Assembly: GCF_028640845.1 (NCBI RefSeq)
Contig: NC_080539.1
Coordinates: 181,239,459 to 181,303,458, forward strand
DNA: 64,000 nucleotides
From: Ahaetulla prasina
Lineage: Eukaryota; Chordata; Lepidosauria; Squamata; Colubridae
Direction: 5' to 3'
Shown here: piece by piece, positions 54,023 through 63,474 of the stretch
How positions within the stretch are numbered: position 1 is the stretch's first letter
Layout: every line of letters starts with the position of its first letter
Notes under the pieces: generated by a model
Database searches by the model: none
What the model was told of the DNA's origin: nothing
What the model saw: the letters and a program-made list of their open reading frames with translations, nothing else
Program-made: the position numbers and the translations under genes

Positions 54023-54622
54023 CCCGAGGAAGCCACCAGATAAGGGGAGAATCACCAAACAGGCTGTGGAGGTTCCTCTCCTTCCAGCTGGGAATGAGGA
54101 AACTCCAGCCAGAGAAACCCCTCCAGGTTCCACTGAATGGAGCCACGGCAAAGACAGCCTGATGGTAAGTGAAGCCATCCACCCCTTCACTATCAAAACC
54201 TGGATTGTAGTGCTGGAAACAGGAGTCCAAGGGGAGGTAGAGGCCATCATAGAGACAGGGTGCACCAGATGCTGATCAACCTCCCTATAGTCCCCATAGT
54301 TTCCTCATTCCCAGATGGAAGGAGAGGAGTCTCAATCTCCTATTGGCAAAACCCGAATCTGAAAGCTTCCAGATTTTCCCCACCCAAAAGAAAGTCCAAG
54401 TCCCTTCCCCTGCACCCACATGTCCATCACATGGTCCAATTATTGCACCATCCCAACTGGAGATGCCTCCCAGTCATGGCGCTCCAGGTACAGGGCCAAA
54501 TGTCCTTGACTCTCAGAGAAAGGAATGTTATTATGGTTAAATATCTCCAACGCTCTATGCAATCTCCCCTCCCAGTTTCCCACAGCACTAAGTGGCAGTC
54601 CTGAAGATCCAAAGAAAAAGAC
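54023..54622 (+). pseudogene. Protease region and spacer of the old Gypsy relic
   Basis: The frame 53949-54275 reads HPFTIKTWIVVLETGVQGEV and then AIIETGCTRC. In Gypsy proteases of this group the active site is an Asp-Ser/Thr-Gly followed by Cys-Thr; here the Asp is Glu (codon 54252-54254), so it is inactive. After a stop at 54275 the sequence continues into the Pro/Ser-rich spacer before reverse transcriptase (PTQKKVQVPSPAPTCPS), also present inverted at 48690-49027. Confidence 0.6.
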
Positions 54623-55681
54623 AGAGTAAATGAATACTGGACAGCTTTAATTATGCATTTATTATTACAACTTAGATGAAGTTTCATTTTCAAAAATTCT
54701 GTGTGGCTGATTACAGTAAGCAAAAATCAATTAATAAAATGATAATGTATCAATATATCGATATTTGGGGTAGCATTACCTTACCAAACTCCAAATCGTT
54801 TTCTGAAGAACCATATCTTTGCAGTAATGTGCATCGGCTATCCTGGGATAACTGTTCCAAAGAAGGGGCTTGTTATCAAAAGATGTTAAGAATGTGTTTT
54901 TCTCAGATTTTACTAGGCAAGGAGATTCGACTCAGAGAAAGTAGTGAATCACAAGGAAAATGCAGTTTAAAAGGTACCTGAAACTTGTATCTCCTTAAGC
55001 ATAATTTGGATATTAATCTATTATTTTAGAAGATTCCATGAGGCTTATTCAATCCTTAGTTTTTATAAAGCCACAGAATTAATAAATTGCTATAATAGTC
55101 TGGCAATGGTCTTGGGAGGCAGGAAGAAGAGCCCCAGACAAGATAACCATTGTGTGAAAGATGTCCCAGCCTGAAGACGGGGGGGGGGATGTTAGGGGAG
55201 GGAGGGAGGGAGGGATTGTTCCAATTTATGCTGTTACTACAATGTCACTACAACAAATATGCTTTGAGAACGGAATCCAGAGCTGTAGAGAGTGGCCAAA
55301 AAACAGATCTTTGGACTGAGGGCATCCATGGCTAACTAGCACTACAGTTACCTGTTGGTAAAAATAGTCAGGAAGGTGCAAGCTGTTAATGCAAACCATT
55401 AACAGTATGAATGTAGCTATTTCTGCTTGGCCAGTTCCTAAAAAACCTTAAAAACAGTAGGATGAGCTTTAGTCCTTTCAAATACAGTAGTACCGTACAA
55501 GCACCTTTCTATGAATTCAGACACATGATGATGATGTTGGAGTGGCGGCAGAGATTTTCAGAAAGAGTTTCTTTTCTTTTTCTTTCTTACTTAAAGAACA
55601 AATGTAGGAAACGAATGTAGGAAACTGTGTGGAGGAACTTTTCATAAATCAAAATGCACACAAAAGGACCTTGCATCTGCA
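54623..55681. other. Unannotated DNA
   Basis: No exon or repeat recognised apart from a G run at 55181-55189 and (GGGA)n at about 55197-55214. Confidence 0.4.
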
Positions 55682-55689
55682 CCAGCAGC

Positions 55690-55923
55690 CAGGGGTGGGT
55701 TTCAGCAGGTTCTGACCAGTTCGGGAAAACCAGTAGCAGAAATTTTGAGTAGTTCAGAGAACCGGTAGTAAAAATTCTGAATGGCCCCAACCCCATCTAT
55801 TCTCTGCCTCCCAAGTCCCAGCTGATTGGGAGGAAATGGGGATTTTGCAGTAACCTTCCCCTGCCACGCCCACCAAGCCACACCCACAGAACTAGTAGTA
55901 AAAATTTTTGAAACCCACCACTG
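55690..55923 (-). mobile_element. Non-autonomous hAT transposon
   Basis: CAGGGGTGGGTTTCAGCAGG at one end and TTGAAACCCACCACTG at the other, with a perfect 8-bp duplication ccagcagc (55682-55689, 55924-55931). It is the reverse orientation of the family at 19710-19960. Confidence 0.92.
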
Positions 55924-55949
55924 CCAGCAGCCCTTATTCTCCAATAAGT

Positions 55950-56090
55950 TTGGGTTAAGTGACCAGACATCCCGCTTTTGGCGGGACAGTCCCGCTTTTG
56001 AAAAATTATTCCCGTGTCCCCCGGCATTCTACAAAAGCCCCGATTTTCAGCTGGATTGCAAATGATGCGTCCCAAACAAGGGATTAACTG
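55950..56090. repeat. Possible interspersed repeat (gaccagacatcccgcttttg type)
   Basis: A phrase with repeated cccgcttttg / ggcgggacagtcccgctttt modules that I have seen as a squamate interspersed repeat. A TTAA lies near each edge (about 55956 and 56085), which would suit a TTAA-targeting element, but no clear terminal repeats were found. A diverged relative may lie in reverse at 63655-63705. Confidence 0.35.
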
Positions 56091-56099
56091 GCATAGCAT

Positions 56100-56424
56100 T
56101 TCCTAGAGTCAATTGTGCTTCCGCTGCAAGGCGAAAATACTCTGCACGTGCCCTGAGCAAGCCTGCCCAGCAGCAGCGTTGCAGCCCCTGGGGTGATGGC
56201 TGAACACTAAGAGCCGGCGGGAAAATTCAAGGGTTGGGAAGGGTCTCAAGACTGATCTGTTTTCTCGCCTCGGCTCCTCTTTAGGATCCCCTCAGCTTTT
56301 CCCACTTGCCCGCTACTTTTATGCTGCCGGAGGAGGCATCCGAATGGGCGTCGCCCTCCCTTTTTCTTCATCGTCAGCCTCTTTTACCGAGGTCTTGCAT
56401 TGAACGACATTGGAAGTAGTGGAC
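56100..56424. other. GC- and CpG-rich patch left of Gypsy element 2
   Basis: Unlike its surroundings this stretch is GC-rich with many CpG (gagccggcgggaaaattc, ctcgcctcggctcctcttta, gccggaggaggcatccgaat, gcgtcgccctcc). It resumes after the element (60988-61085: aatcggagc, gtcgtaccagagtgcgggag, gatcgggggga). A CpG island, promoter or first exon is plausible. A splice-donor-like TTGTAG-GTAGGG is near 61081. No coding sequence was recognised. Confidence 0.4.
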
Positions 56425-56429
56425 GCTTC

Positions 56430-56607
56430 TGTAATGTATCTTTAAAAGTTTTGGCGGGAAAACAGCACGTTGCTGATTGGTTGAAGCCCCCGGCTAAACT
56501 GTATTTAAAGAGAGGTTTTTCCCAGCCCGAGCTGCTGGGTTCACCATATAGTAAAGAGCTGTTGTCACTATCCTGATCTCCTGTCTCGTTATTGCCCGAA
56601 TCTAACA
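56430..56607 (+). repeat. 5' LTR, Gypsy element 2
   Basis: TGTAATG...CTAACA. Reversed CCAAT box (gctgattggttg), TATA-like tatttaaagag near 56507. Where element 1 has AATAAA this LTR has AGTAAA, so its polyadenylation signal is non-standard. One A/G difference from the 3' LTR (ctgatctcc versus ctggtctcc). Confidence 0.95.
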
Positions 56608-56608
56608 C

Positions 56609-56626
56609 TGGCGACGAAGGTGGGAT
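56609..56626 (+). other. Primer binding site, tRNA-Ser(GCT)-like
   Basis: TGGCGACGAAGGTGGGAT, one base after the LTR. Complements tRNA-Ser(GCT) 3' end with two mismatches; same position as in element 1. Confidence 0.78.
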
Positions 56627-56706
56627 TTCGAGGCTAAGAGCACCAGGAAAAGAGCTGAACTCACCAGGAAGACGCGAACCCAGCAGACAAGGGGCGGAAA
56701 GCAGCG

Positions 56707-59436
56707 ATGTCCAGCTACACTCCGCCAGCGCCATTCGACCCAGCTAAGGAGAAATGGGGGTCATACATGGCTCGCTTCGAGTGCTTCCTCGAGGCGAACG
56801 AACTTCAAGGAGTTTCAGACAACAGGAAACGAGCCTATTTCCTGAGCCACTGCGGTCCAGAAGTTTTCGACACCGCAGAATCCCTGGCCGAGCCAACGCC
56901 GGTACAGTCGGTACCGTGGCAAACTCTGCAGACTCTACTAAAGGCACATTTTGCACCGATGCCATCCAAGTATGTGCAACGGTTCGAATTCGGGGAGCGC
57001 AGACAGCAAGAGGGCGAGTCCATCAGCGCATACATGGCTGCCCTGAGAAAAGCCTCAAAACATTGCGAGTATCGAGACTTGGACGAGGCATTGCTGGAGC
57101 AACTCATCCGCGGGGTCAGGGACATCCGTTTGCGGAGGCGGCTGCTGTCGAAAAGCAACCTAACGCTGGCAAACGCCTTGGACGAAGCCAGGGCTCACGA
57201 GATGTCTACCCAAGCGGCGGAAACCCTACAAAAGCAGATCGCACCAACGGCTGGTGCGAAATCAACCCCGGTCCACAATGAAGAGGTCCAGGCCGAATCG
57301 GACGGTGAGGAGGAGGAAGGAGTCTTCCACACCGGGAGGCCGGAGAAAGACGACCGGGGCGACTGCGCGAGTTGCGGAGGGCAACACCAACGACAACAAT
57401 GCAGATTTAAAGATGCAACATGTCGGCGATGCGAAAGGAAGGGGCACCTAGCACAGGTCTGTCGAGCTCCCCAACCTTCCCGCCAAAAATTCAAACCGGC
57501 CAATCAGAGCGCGGGAACGGCGAAGCGGCCCGCGAGTGGTCAGTTTAAAAAAGGCGCGAAGTTGAATCAGACTGTCGTGAGAGTGGGTCACGCATCAACT
57601 CGCATAGAAAAGAAAATCTTTACAAAGGCAAAGATTGAGGGGGTGCCATGCAGATTGGAGGTGGACACCGGCTCATCGATCACGATCATGTCCTGGGACA
57701 CTCTCGTGAGAGCCTTACCAGCCATCGCAAAGCGCAAACTGCGACCACAGAAATTAAAAGTACAGGACTACCAGGGGAATCGCATCCCCGTCCGAGGGGC
57801 AACGTCCGTCCACGTCGAGTATGGACATTACAAGAAAACTCTGCCCATCACCATCGTCGATGGGACCCTGCCAAGCTTGTTGGGACTGGACTGGTTCCGA
57901 GCCTTGGGCATGGGAGTGACTGGAGTCTTCCGGAACGAAATCGATCTCAAGGACACTCTCGTGAAAGAATTTGGGGACGTTTTCAGAGACTGCCTGGGCA
58001 AGTACACGGGGACCCCTATCTCCTTTAACTTAGACCCCCAAGTTGCCCCTATCCGTCTAAAGGCCAGGAGGGTCCCGTTCGCCCTAAAGCCCAGGATTGA
58101 CCGGGAACTAGACAAGCTAGTAAACCAGGGAATTCTAGTGCCAGTTGACCATGCTAAGTGGGAGACCCCTATAGTCACCCCAGTCAAACCGGACGGATCG
58201 GTCCGGATTTGCGCTGACTACAAGGCAACGCTTAACAAAGCGTTGCAAAAGAGTGCTTACCCCGTTCCGGTGGTACAGCACTTATTGCACTCAATGGGGC
58301 CAGGGCAAGTTTTTGCCAAGCTTGACTTGGCCCAAGCCTATCAACAACTACCCGTAGATAGCAGCACAGCCGAAGCGCAGACAATTGTGACTCACAGAGG
58401 GGCTTTTAAGTGTACCCGATTACAGTTTGGGGTCAGTGTGGCTCCAGGGTTATTTCAGAACCTGATGGAGCGGCTCTTGCAGGGCTTACCAGGGGTGGTA
58501 CCATACTTTGACGATGTACTGGTATCCGCTGAGAATCTAGAGGAATTAGGGGTAAGGCTGCGAAAAGTTTTGGGCATTTTCCGGTCTGCCGGTCTCACGG
58601 TTAAGCTAAACAAATGCCAGATCGGGGTTGAGTCTGTGGAATTCCTGGGCTACCGGATAGACAGGGAAGGGATTCACCCCACTGAAAGCAAGGTACGGGC
58701 CATCAGGAAGGCCCCAGTGCCAAAGAACAAAACGGAGTTACAGGCATTTTTAGGTCTGGTCAATTTCTACGCAGTATTCTTGAGGAATAAGGCAACAGTA
58801 GCCGAACCGCTGCATAAATTACTAGCAAAGACGACTGCATGGTCTTGGGGAAAGGCAGAAGCTAGGGCATTCGAAGGGGTAAAGAATCTCCTAACGAGTG
58901 ACAGCCTCCTTATCCAATACAATGGCACGCTGCCACTAGTGTTAAGCTGCGACGCATCTCCCTATGGGGTGGGGGCTGTGCTCAGCCACAGGTTACCTAA
59001 TGGCACAGAGGCCCCTATTGCATACTACTCCCGAACCATGTCAGCAACTGAAAGAAATTACAGCCAGCTTGATAAGGAAGCCTTGGCTATAGTCTCAGGG
59101 GTAAAGAAGTTCCATGAGTACGTATTTGGACGTGATTTTGAAATCATCACGGACCATAGACCTTTGCTAGGTTTGCTGGCTGGCGACCGCCCGACGCCCG
59201 TGGCACTTTCGCCAAGACTGACCCGATGGACTATCTTCCTGGCAGCGTACTCTTACAAATTGCTACACCGGCCAGGAAAGGAATTAGGGCATGCAGACAC
59301 GCTGAGCAGATGCCCGTTACCAGAGACTATCGAAGACCCCACTCCGGGGATACCAGTTCTGCTAATTGACTCTTTGGACTCTGGCCCAGTCACATCCAAA
59401 GAGGTGGCTCGGCTTCAGATAAGGACATTACAATAA
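56707..59436 (+). CDS. Gag-protease-reverse transcriptase-RNase H polyprotein, Gypsy element 2
   Basis: One frame of 909 codons from an ATG 99 bases after the LTR. In order: Gag domain (1-180); zinc knuckles CASCGGQHQRQQC (about 220) and CRRCERKGHLAQVC (about 238); protease with DTGSS (Asp near 320); reverse transcriptase with LDLAQAYQQLP (motif A) and YFDDVLVS (Asp602, Asp603); RNase H with CDASPYGVG (Asp about 749), LDKEALAIVSG and ITDHRPLLG. Fusion of gag and pol without a frameshift or stop between them fits families that rely on one long polyprotein. After RNase H (HRPGKELGHADTLSRCPLPE) the frame runs into a TAA at 59434 because of a small frame break near 59410. Transcription would start in the 5' LTR. 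Confidence 0.95.
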   Translation: MSSYTPPAPFDPAKEKWGSYMARFECFLEANELQGVSDNRKRAYFLSHCGPEVFDTAESLAEPTPVQSVPWQTLQTLLKAHFAPMPSKYVQRFEFGERRQQEGESISAYMAALRKASKHCEYRDLDEALLEQLIRGVRDIRLRRRLLSKSNLTLANALDEARAHEMSTQAAETLQKQIAPTAGAKSTPVHNEEVQAESDGEEEEGVFHTGRPEKDDRGDCASCGGQHQRQQCRFKDATCRRCERKGHLAQVCRAPQPSRQKFKPANQSAGTAKRPASGQFKKGAKLNQTVVRVGHASTRIEKKIFTKAKIEGVPCRLEVDTGSSITIMSWDTLVRALPAIAKRKLRPQKLKVQDYQGNRIPVRGATSVHVEYGHYKKTLPITIVDGTLPSLLGLDWFRALGMGVTGVFRNEIDLKDTLVKEFGDVFRDCLGKYTGTPISFNLDPQVAPIRLKARRVPFALKPRIDRELDKLVNQGILVPVDHAKWETPIVTPVKPDGSVRICADYKATLNKALQKSAYPVPVVQHLLHSMGPGQVFAKLDLAQAYQQLPVDSSTAEAQTIVTHRGAFKCTRLQFGVSVAPGLFQNLMERLLQGLPGVVPYFDDVLVSAENLEELGVRLRKVLGIFRSAGLTVKLNKCQIGVESVEFLGYRIDREGIHPTESKVRAIRKAPVPKNKTELQAFLGLVNFYAVFLRNKATVAEPLHKLLAKTTAWSWGKAEARAFEGVKNLLTSDSLLIQYNGTLPLVLSCDASPYGVGAVLSHRLPNGTEAPIAYYSRTMSATERNYSQLDKEALAIVSGVKKFHEYVFGRDFEIITDHRPLLGLLAGDRPTPVALSPRLTRWTIFLAAYSYKLLHRPGKELGHADTLSRCPLPETIEDPTPGIPVLLIDSLDSGPVTSKEVARLQIRTLQ

Positions 59437-59463
59437 GAACTGTAATGGGTTGGGTACAAAGAG

Positions 59464-60753
59464 GTGGCCGCTGCGGGCGAGCGTTTTAAAGAGTTTGTAA
59501 AGAAACGTGGGGAACTTTCGGCTCAAGGGGGGTGCCTGCTATGGGGGGATCGAGTGGTGATCCCGGAGAAACTAAGGAAAAAGGTATTAGATCTCCTTCA
59601 CGAAGGTCACCCAGGGATCGTGAGGATGAAGGGTCTAGCCAGAAGCTATGTGTGGTGGCCCTTAATGGACTCGGAAATTGCTGAGAGGGTAGGGAAATGC
59701 CAGGCCTGCCAGGAGTCCAGACCGCTACCCCCTACGGCCCCGATTAGGGAATGGGAGAGACCCCAGGGACCCTGGTCTAGGATCCATATCGATTTTGCCG
59801 GCCCCTTCCACGGCCAAACCTTTCTGGTAGTAGTCGATGCCTACTCCAAATGGCTGGAAATTATTCTCATGAGATCCACGACAGCCGAGGCTGTGATCTC
59901 AGTCCTAAGACACCTATTTGTAACCCATGGGCTGCCCGACACTCTAGTTTCCGATAACGGCCCGCAATTCACGGCGACCCAGTTTGAGGGGTACTTGGCA
60001 GAAGAGGGCATCCGACATGTCCTCTCGGCGCCTTTCCACCCTGCGACGAATGGCCTTGCAGAACGTTTCGTTCGGAGCGCAAAAGAAGCATTGTCCAGGA
60101 TCAGGCCAGGTGACTGGCAAACAAAAATCGATACATTCCTGGCAGTCCAACACAGAACACCCTGTGTCACAACTGGCAGAAGCCCAGCAGAGTTATTAAT
60201 GGGTCGGAAACTCAGGTGCCCCCTAGACCGTTTGAACCCGAACTACACACCAGACGGTTACAAAGGGGCACTCGGAAAAACAAGAGGGATGACAGTAGGC
60301 GACCTAGTGTGGGCACACAACTATAGCGAGGGCCCGACCTGGGTAGCAGGGAAAATCCTAGAAATAACAGGGCCCAAATCATATCTAGTCGAAATAAAAG
60401 ACGGCCGGGTATGGAAGCGCCACATAGACCAAATAAGAAAACGCATAACCGAACAATCAGAATTAGACGAAACAGGCCCTGACTATCCAATGTTTGAACC
60501 CCCAGCTGACTCAAACCCAGGGCAAACGCGGGACTTATCTGAGTTCCAGGAGGTCCAGCGACGCCAACCGGTTCCTTCGGAAAACAGCAGGGACGGCTCT
60601 GCAAATAATCCAGGGCCGGATGGCCTAGAGGAGGAGCTGAGAGGAACAAGCAGTCCCTCCGGTCAGCTCGACTCACTCCCAGAGAATGAGGTGCGCAGGT
60701 CCGAAAGAGTCAGGAGACGCCCAGTCTATTTGCGTGATTACGTTGAAAAGTAA
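59464..60753 (+). CDS. Integrase, Gypsy element 2
   Basis: Same frame as the upstream polyprotein, resuming after about 30-60 disrupted bases. The first in-frame codon after the break is a GTG, which is not a likely true start; normally this is the C-terminal part of one polyprotein. Zinc-binding HEGHPGIVRMK...CQACQES (about residues 43-83). Catalytic triad: Asp110 (IHIDFAGP), Asp164 (SDNGPQF) and Glu200 (NGLAERF), with exactly 35 residues between the last two. A GPY/F-like module (ITGPKSYLVEIKDGRVWKRH) follows, then a Pro/Glu-rich spacer and a basic tail ending RRRPVYLRDYVEK. No chromodomain. Integrase inserts the cDNA with a 5-bp duplication, as seen here. Confidence 0.94.
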   Translation: MAAAGERFKEFVKKRGELSAQGGCLLWGDRVVIPEKLRKKVLDLLHEGHPGIVRMKGLARSYVWWPLMDSEIAERVGKCQACQESRPLPPTAPIREWERPQGPWSRIHIDFAGPFHGQTFLVVVDAYSKWLEIILMRSTTAEAVISVLRHLFVTHGLPDTLVSDNGPQFTATQFEGYLAEEGIRHVLSAPFHPATNGLAERFVRSAKEALSRIRPGDWQTKIDTFLAVQHRTPCVTTGRSPAELLMGRKLRCPLDRLNPNYTPDGYKGALGKTRGMTVGDLVWAHNYSEGPTWVAGKILEITGPKSYLVEIKDGRVWKRHIDQIRKRITEQSELDETGPDYPMFEPPADSNPGQTRDLSEFQEVQRRQPVPSENSRDGSANNPGPDGLEEELRGTSSPSGQLDSLPENEVRRSERVRRRPVYLRDYVEK

Positions 60754-60791
60754 TATGTAAATATTATGTAAATAGTGGTAAAGTGTTTTCT

Positions 60792-60804
60792 GGGAGGGAA
60801 GGAG
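60792..60804 (+). other. Polypurine tract, Gypsy element 2
   Basis: GGGAGGGAAGGAG immediately before the 3' LTR. Confidence 0.85.
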
Positions 60805-60982
60805 TGTAATGTATCTTTAAAAGTTTTGGCGGGAAAACAGCACGTTGCTGATTGGTTGAAGCCCCCGGCTAAACTGTATTTAAAGAGAGGTTTTTCCCAG
60901 CCCGAGCTGCTGGGTTCACCATATAGTAAAGAGCTGTTGTCACTATCCTGGTCTCCTGTCTCGTTATTGCCCGAATCTAACA
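60805..60982 (+). repeat. 3' LTR, Gypsy element 2
   Basis: 178 bp, one difference from the 5' LTR, followed by the GCTTC duplication. Confidence 0.96.
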
Positions 60983-60987
60983 GCTTC

Positions 60988-63470
60988 AATCGGAGCAAAC
61001 CAGGATTTCAAACTTGTTTACTTGCTAGCTGTCGTACCAGAGTGCGGGAGAGTCTGCAGAGATCGGGGGGAGGGAAAAGCTTGTAGGTAGGGTAACTCTT
61101 TGGGTATTGAAGTGGGGTTGTGGATTCCTAAATATCACCTGGATTTGCATCTTTAAAAATCCAAATGAGACACTGGCAACGTTTAACTAATCAGTCTAGC
61201 CTACGCCTTATTACTTATCCCTGAGAGTTGCTGTCTTTTGCTTTCTCCCCACCCCCCACCCTTCAGCTTGGGCTGAAGCAGAATGAAAAAGGCAGATGAG
61301 ATGGCCTGTTGGATTCAGTTCAATTAAAGGGGTGGGAAAACTTGGTGTGAATAAGCAGCAATGCAATCCTTTTAAAATAATCTATATTGCTTAATATTCT
61401 GGAAATATTTTAGAGCTAGTTGAGGCTTCCAAGTTGTTTTCAAAAGAAAACCCACACATAGAATTTAAGATAAAACAGAAGGAATAAAACCAACACCTAA
61501 AAATGAAAACACTGATCCCAAATATTAAAATTAATGCAAACATGTACTGAAATACTAGGAGATGGGTAACCGCCCCCCCAAAAAAACTTTTATATATACT
61601 TACTTGTTCAATGAACATGCTGAAATTTAAAAGATAAGGACTCCCTGATTTGTTTCCCTCATAGTTTGTTTAGTTCATTTTCTGAGATTGTAAGTATTGG
61701 CAAGTTGCTTTGGGTGAAGATTTTTCAAGTAACCATTGTCACCCAAATTAAAGTGGTAAAGATAATTTGAACTGTGGACCCTAGAAGTCACAAGCTGAAG
61801 TTTGGAGTTCTCTTCAAAGACATCCATCCCATTGAGCACCTTATAGTAGACAATCTTAGATATCAGTTCTACATAAAGAACAAGCAGTTTGAAATATAGT
61901 AATGAAGCTAGATTTACAAGCATCTTTATACTTACTGCATGCTTGCTTTTTTAGTGAGCAAAGGAGTTAAATCACATACTGAACAAATTAAAAGTGAGTC
62001 TTCATGTATTTGGTCAAGTTTAACCTTGTCTTGCCTGTAGCAGACCATGTTCATGATGTCATAGCTTAAATATTAATATTGGATAATATACTTCAACCAT
62101 ACTGCTTCAGGTACAATTACTGGTACAACTTTGTGTATTGGAAAGTATCTAGCTGATGTGTATGTACATTGCTAGATTAATACATATTTACTTTTTGGCT
62201 GCTAAGTGTGTGAGTTGATTTAAATCTAAGGTACCGGCAGTTAATGTGTGATAGTCTGAAATAATATGCATTTTTTCCTACAGAATTAATACTCTGTTGT
62301 TTAAAGATATAAAATATTAATTGGGTAAAGTGATGCTAGGGAACTAGCATCTGTAATTATAGTTAGGACTATATTTTATTCTGGGATAAATTCCATTTTA
62401 TTCTGGGATAAATTCCAGCAGTATCAGTTGTTAATCCAGAGGATTACTATCAGGGAAATAAAGCAAATATGATAAATATGATTGCACCTAAAAATAATTC
62501 TGCATTTAGAGCGTGGTTTTTTTTGTTTGTATATGAGAGAGAATTGGACTACTGCCATGCTAATAATAAAGCTTTGCTGGAATAATGAAGACTGCATTAT
62601 GCTGTTCTTAGCCTTGAATTTACCTACTTTGGAACTATTCTGGTATTGAGATACATGAGATACACAAGTAAGGATAGTCTCTTTTATATTCCGTAAAACA
62701 GTGTGAAGTAGGTAAGGTTGAAAAGGGTATATTGTCCAAGGTTACATAGCCGTATTAATGTAAAATAAATTTCAGGTGCATCCCAGTTATTATAATGCCA
62801 GTTATTTGTAAAATAAAATATTCAAGAGAAAGACTTCCACGGCCTTTGAAAAAAAGCCTTTGAGATTCTGGCTGAGTGTAAATATTACTTGGGTTTCCTA
62901 TACTATAGAGAAATCATATATTTTTGTTGTTCTGCAGTACTTTGAATTGAGCAAATCCTATATCTTTGGGAAAAGATATCTACTGTGGAGGGGCTATTGC
63001 AATAATAACTTTAATATGTTCATTATGTTATGATTTCTGATGTGAAAAAAATGAATAAAATGTTACTTTAGTGTGAAACAATCTGTAGTGTAGAAAAATA
63101 TAAATGTTAATAAATGATTTTTAACTTTTTCTTACCTTCTGTGGACCTTTAATTTACAGTTGGTAGTTTAAACATTTAATACAGAAATACTGTTTCGCCG
63201 AATTTTTGCAGTTCAGATCATTGCTTTTATGCAAAGTGCTATAACTGTCTCATAAGAAAAACATGAGAAAGTTCTCCACTGTTTCTAAATATTTTTGCAT
63301 ATTTTTTTAGTATTTAAAGTGAATCACATGTAGTTTACCTGTTTAAAAAAAATTCAGGAATTAATATAATACAGAGAATTCATATAATTCTCTGTATTAT
63401 ATAATACGATTAATTTAAATAGTATATTTTGGATGTTCAGTAGTAGTAAATAAATAGATAGGGAAATTGT
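60988..63470. other. Mostly unique DNA right of Gypsy element 2
   Basis: The first 100 bases continue the CpG-rich patch and end in a donor-like site near 61081. The rest is AT-rich with no transposon recognised, unusual for this window. AATAAA-type signals occur near 62566 and 63109. A perfect 15-bp hairpin lies at 63366-63400. It could be intron or UTR of an unidentified gene. Confidence 0.35.
63366..63400. repeat. Perfect 15-bp hairpin
   Basis: ataatacagagaatt and its exact reverse complement around the loop catat. Short AT-rich inverted repeat, possibly a small fold-back remnant. Confidence 0.65.
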
Positions 63471-63474
63471 ATCT

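Larger units (their letters stand above)
51010..54622 (+). mobile_element. Old Gypsy LTR retrotransposon relic, split by two hATs
   Basis: Begins with what may be the end of a decayed LTR (aataaaatgg ... gaaccctgaca, about 51010-51112). It continues through a Pro-rich Gag N-terminus, a Gag core, a zinc knuckle and a protease-like motif into a spacer. Gag resembles the Sushi-ichi/Mart group. Reverse transcriptase and later parts are absent. Two hAT insertions (52600-53474, 53582-54014) interrupt it. Confidence 0.65.
56430..60982 (+). mobile_element. Ty3/Gypsy LTR retrotransposon, element 2 (young, nearly intact)
   Basis: LTRs at 56430-56607 and 60805-60982 (178 bp each) differ at a single base. 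The 5-bp duplication GCTTC is perfect (56425-56429, 60983-60987). Gag, protease, reverse transcriptase and RNase H are in one uninterrupted frame and integrase follows. All catalytic residues I can place are present. The only coding damage is a short shifted stretch at about 59405-59470. No envelope gene. Same family as element 1 but with clearly diverged LTRs. Confidence 0.97.

Noticed and set aside
60753..60805. Possible envelope gene in the Gypsy elements
   Set aside because: Only about 50 bases separate the end of Pol from the 3' LTR in each element, so no envelope frame is present.
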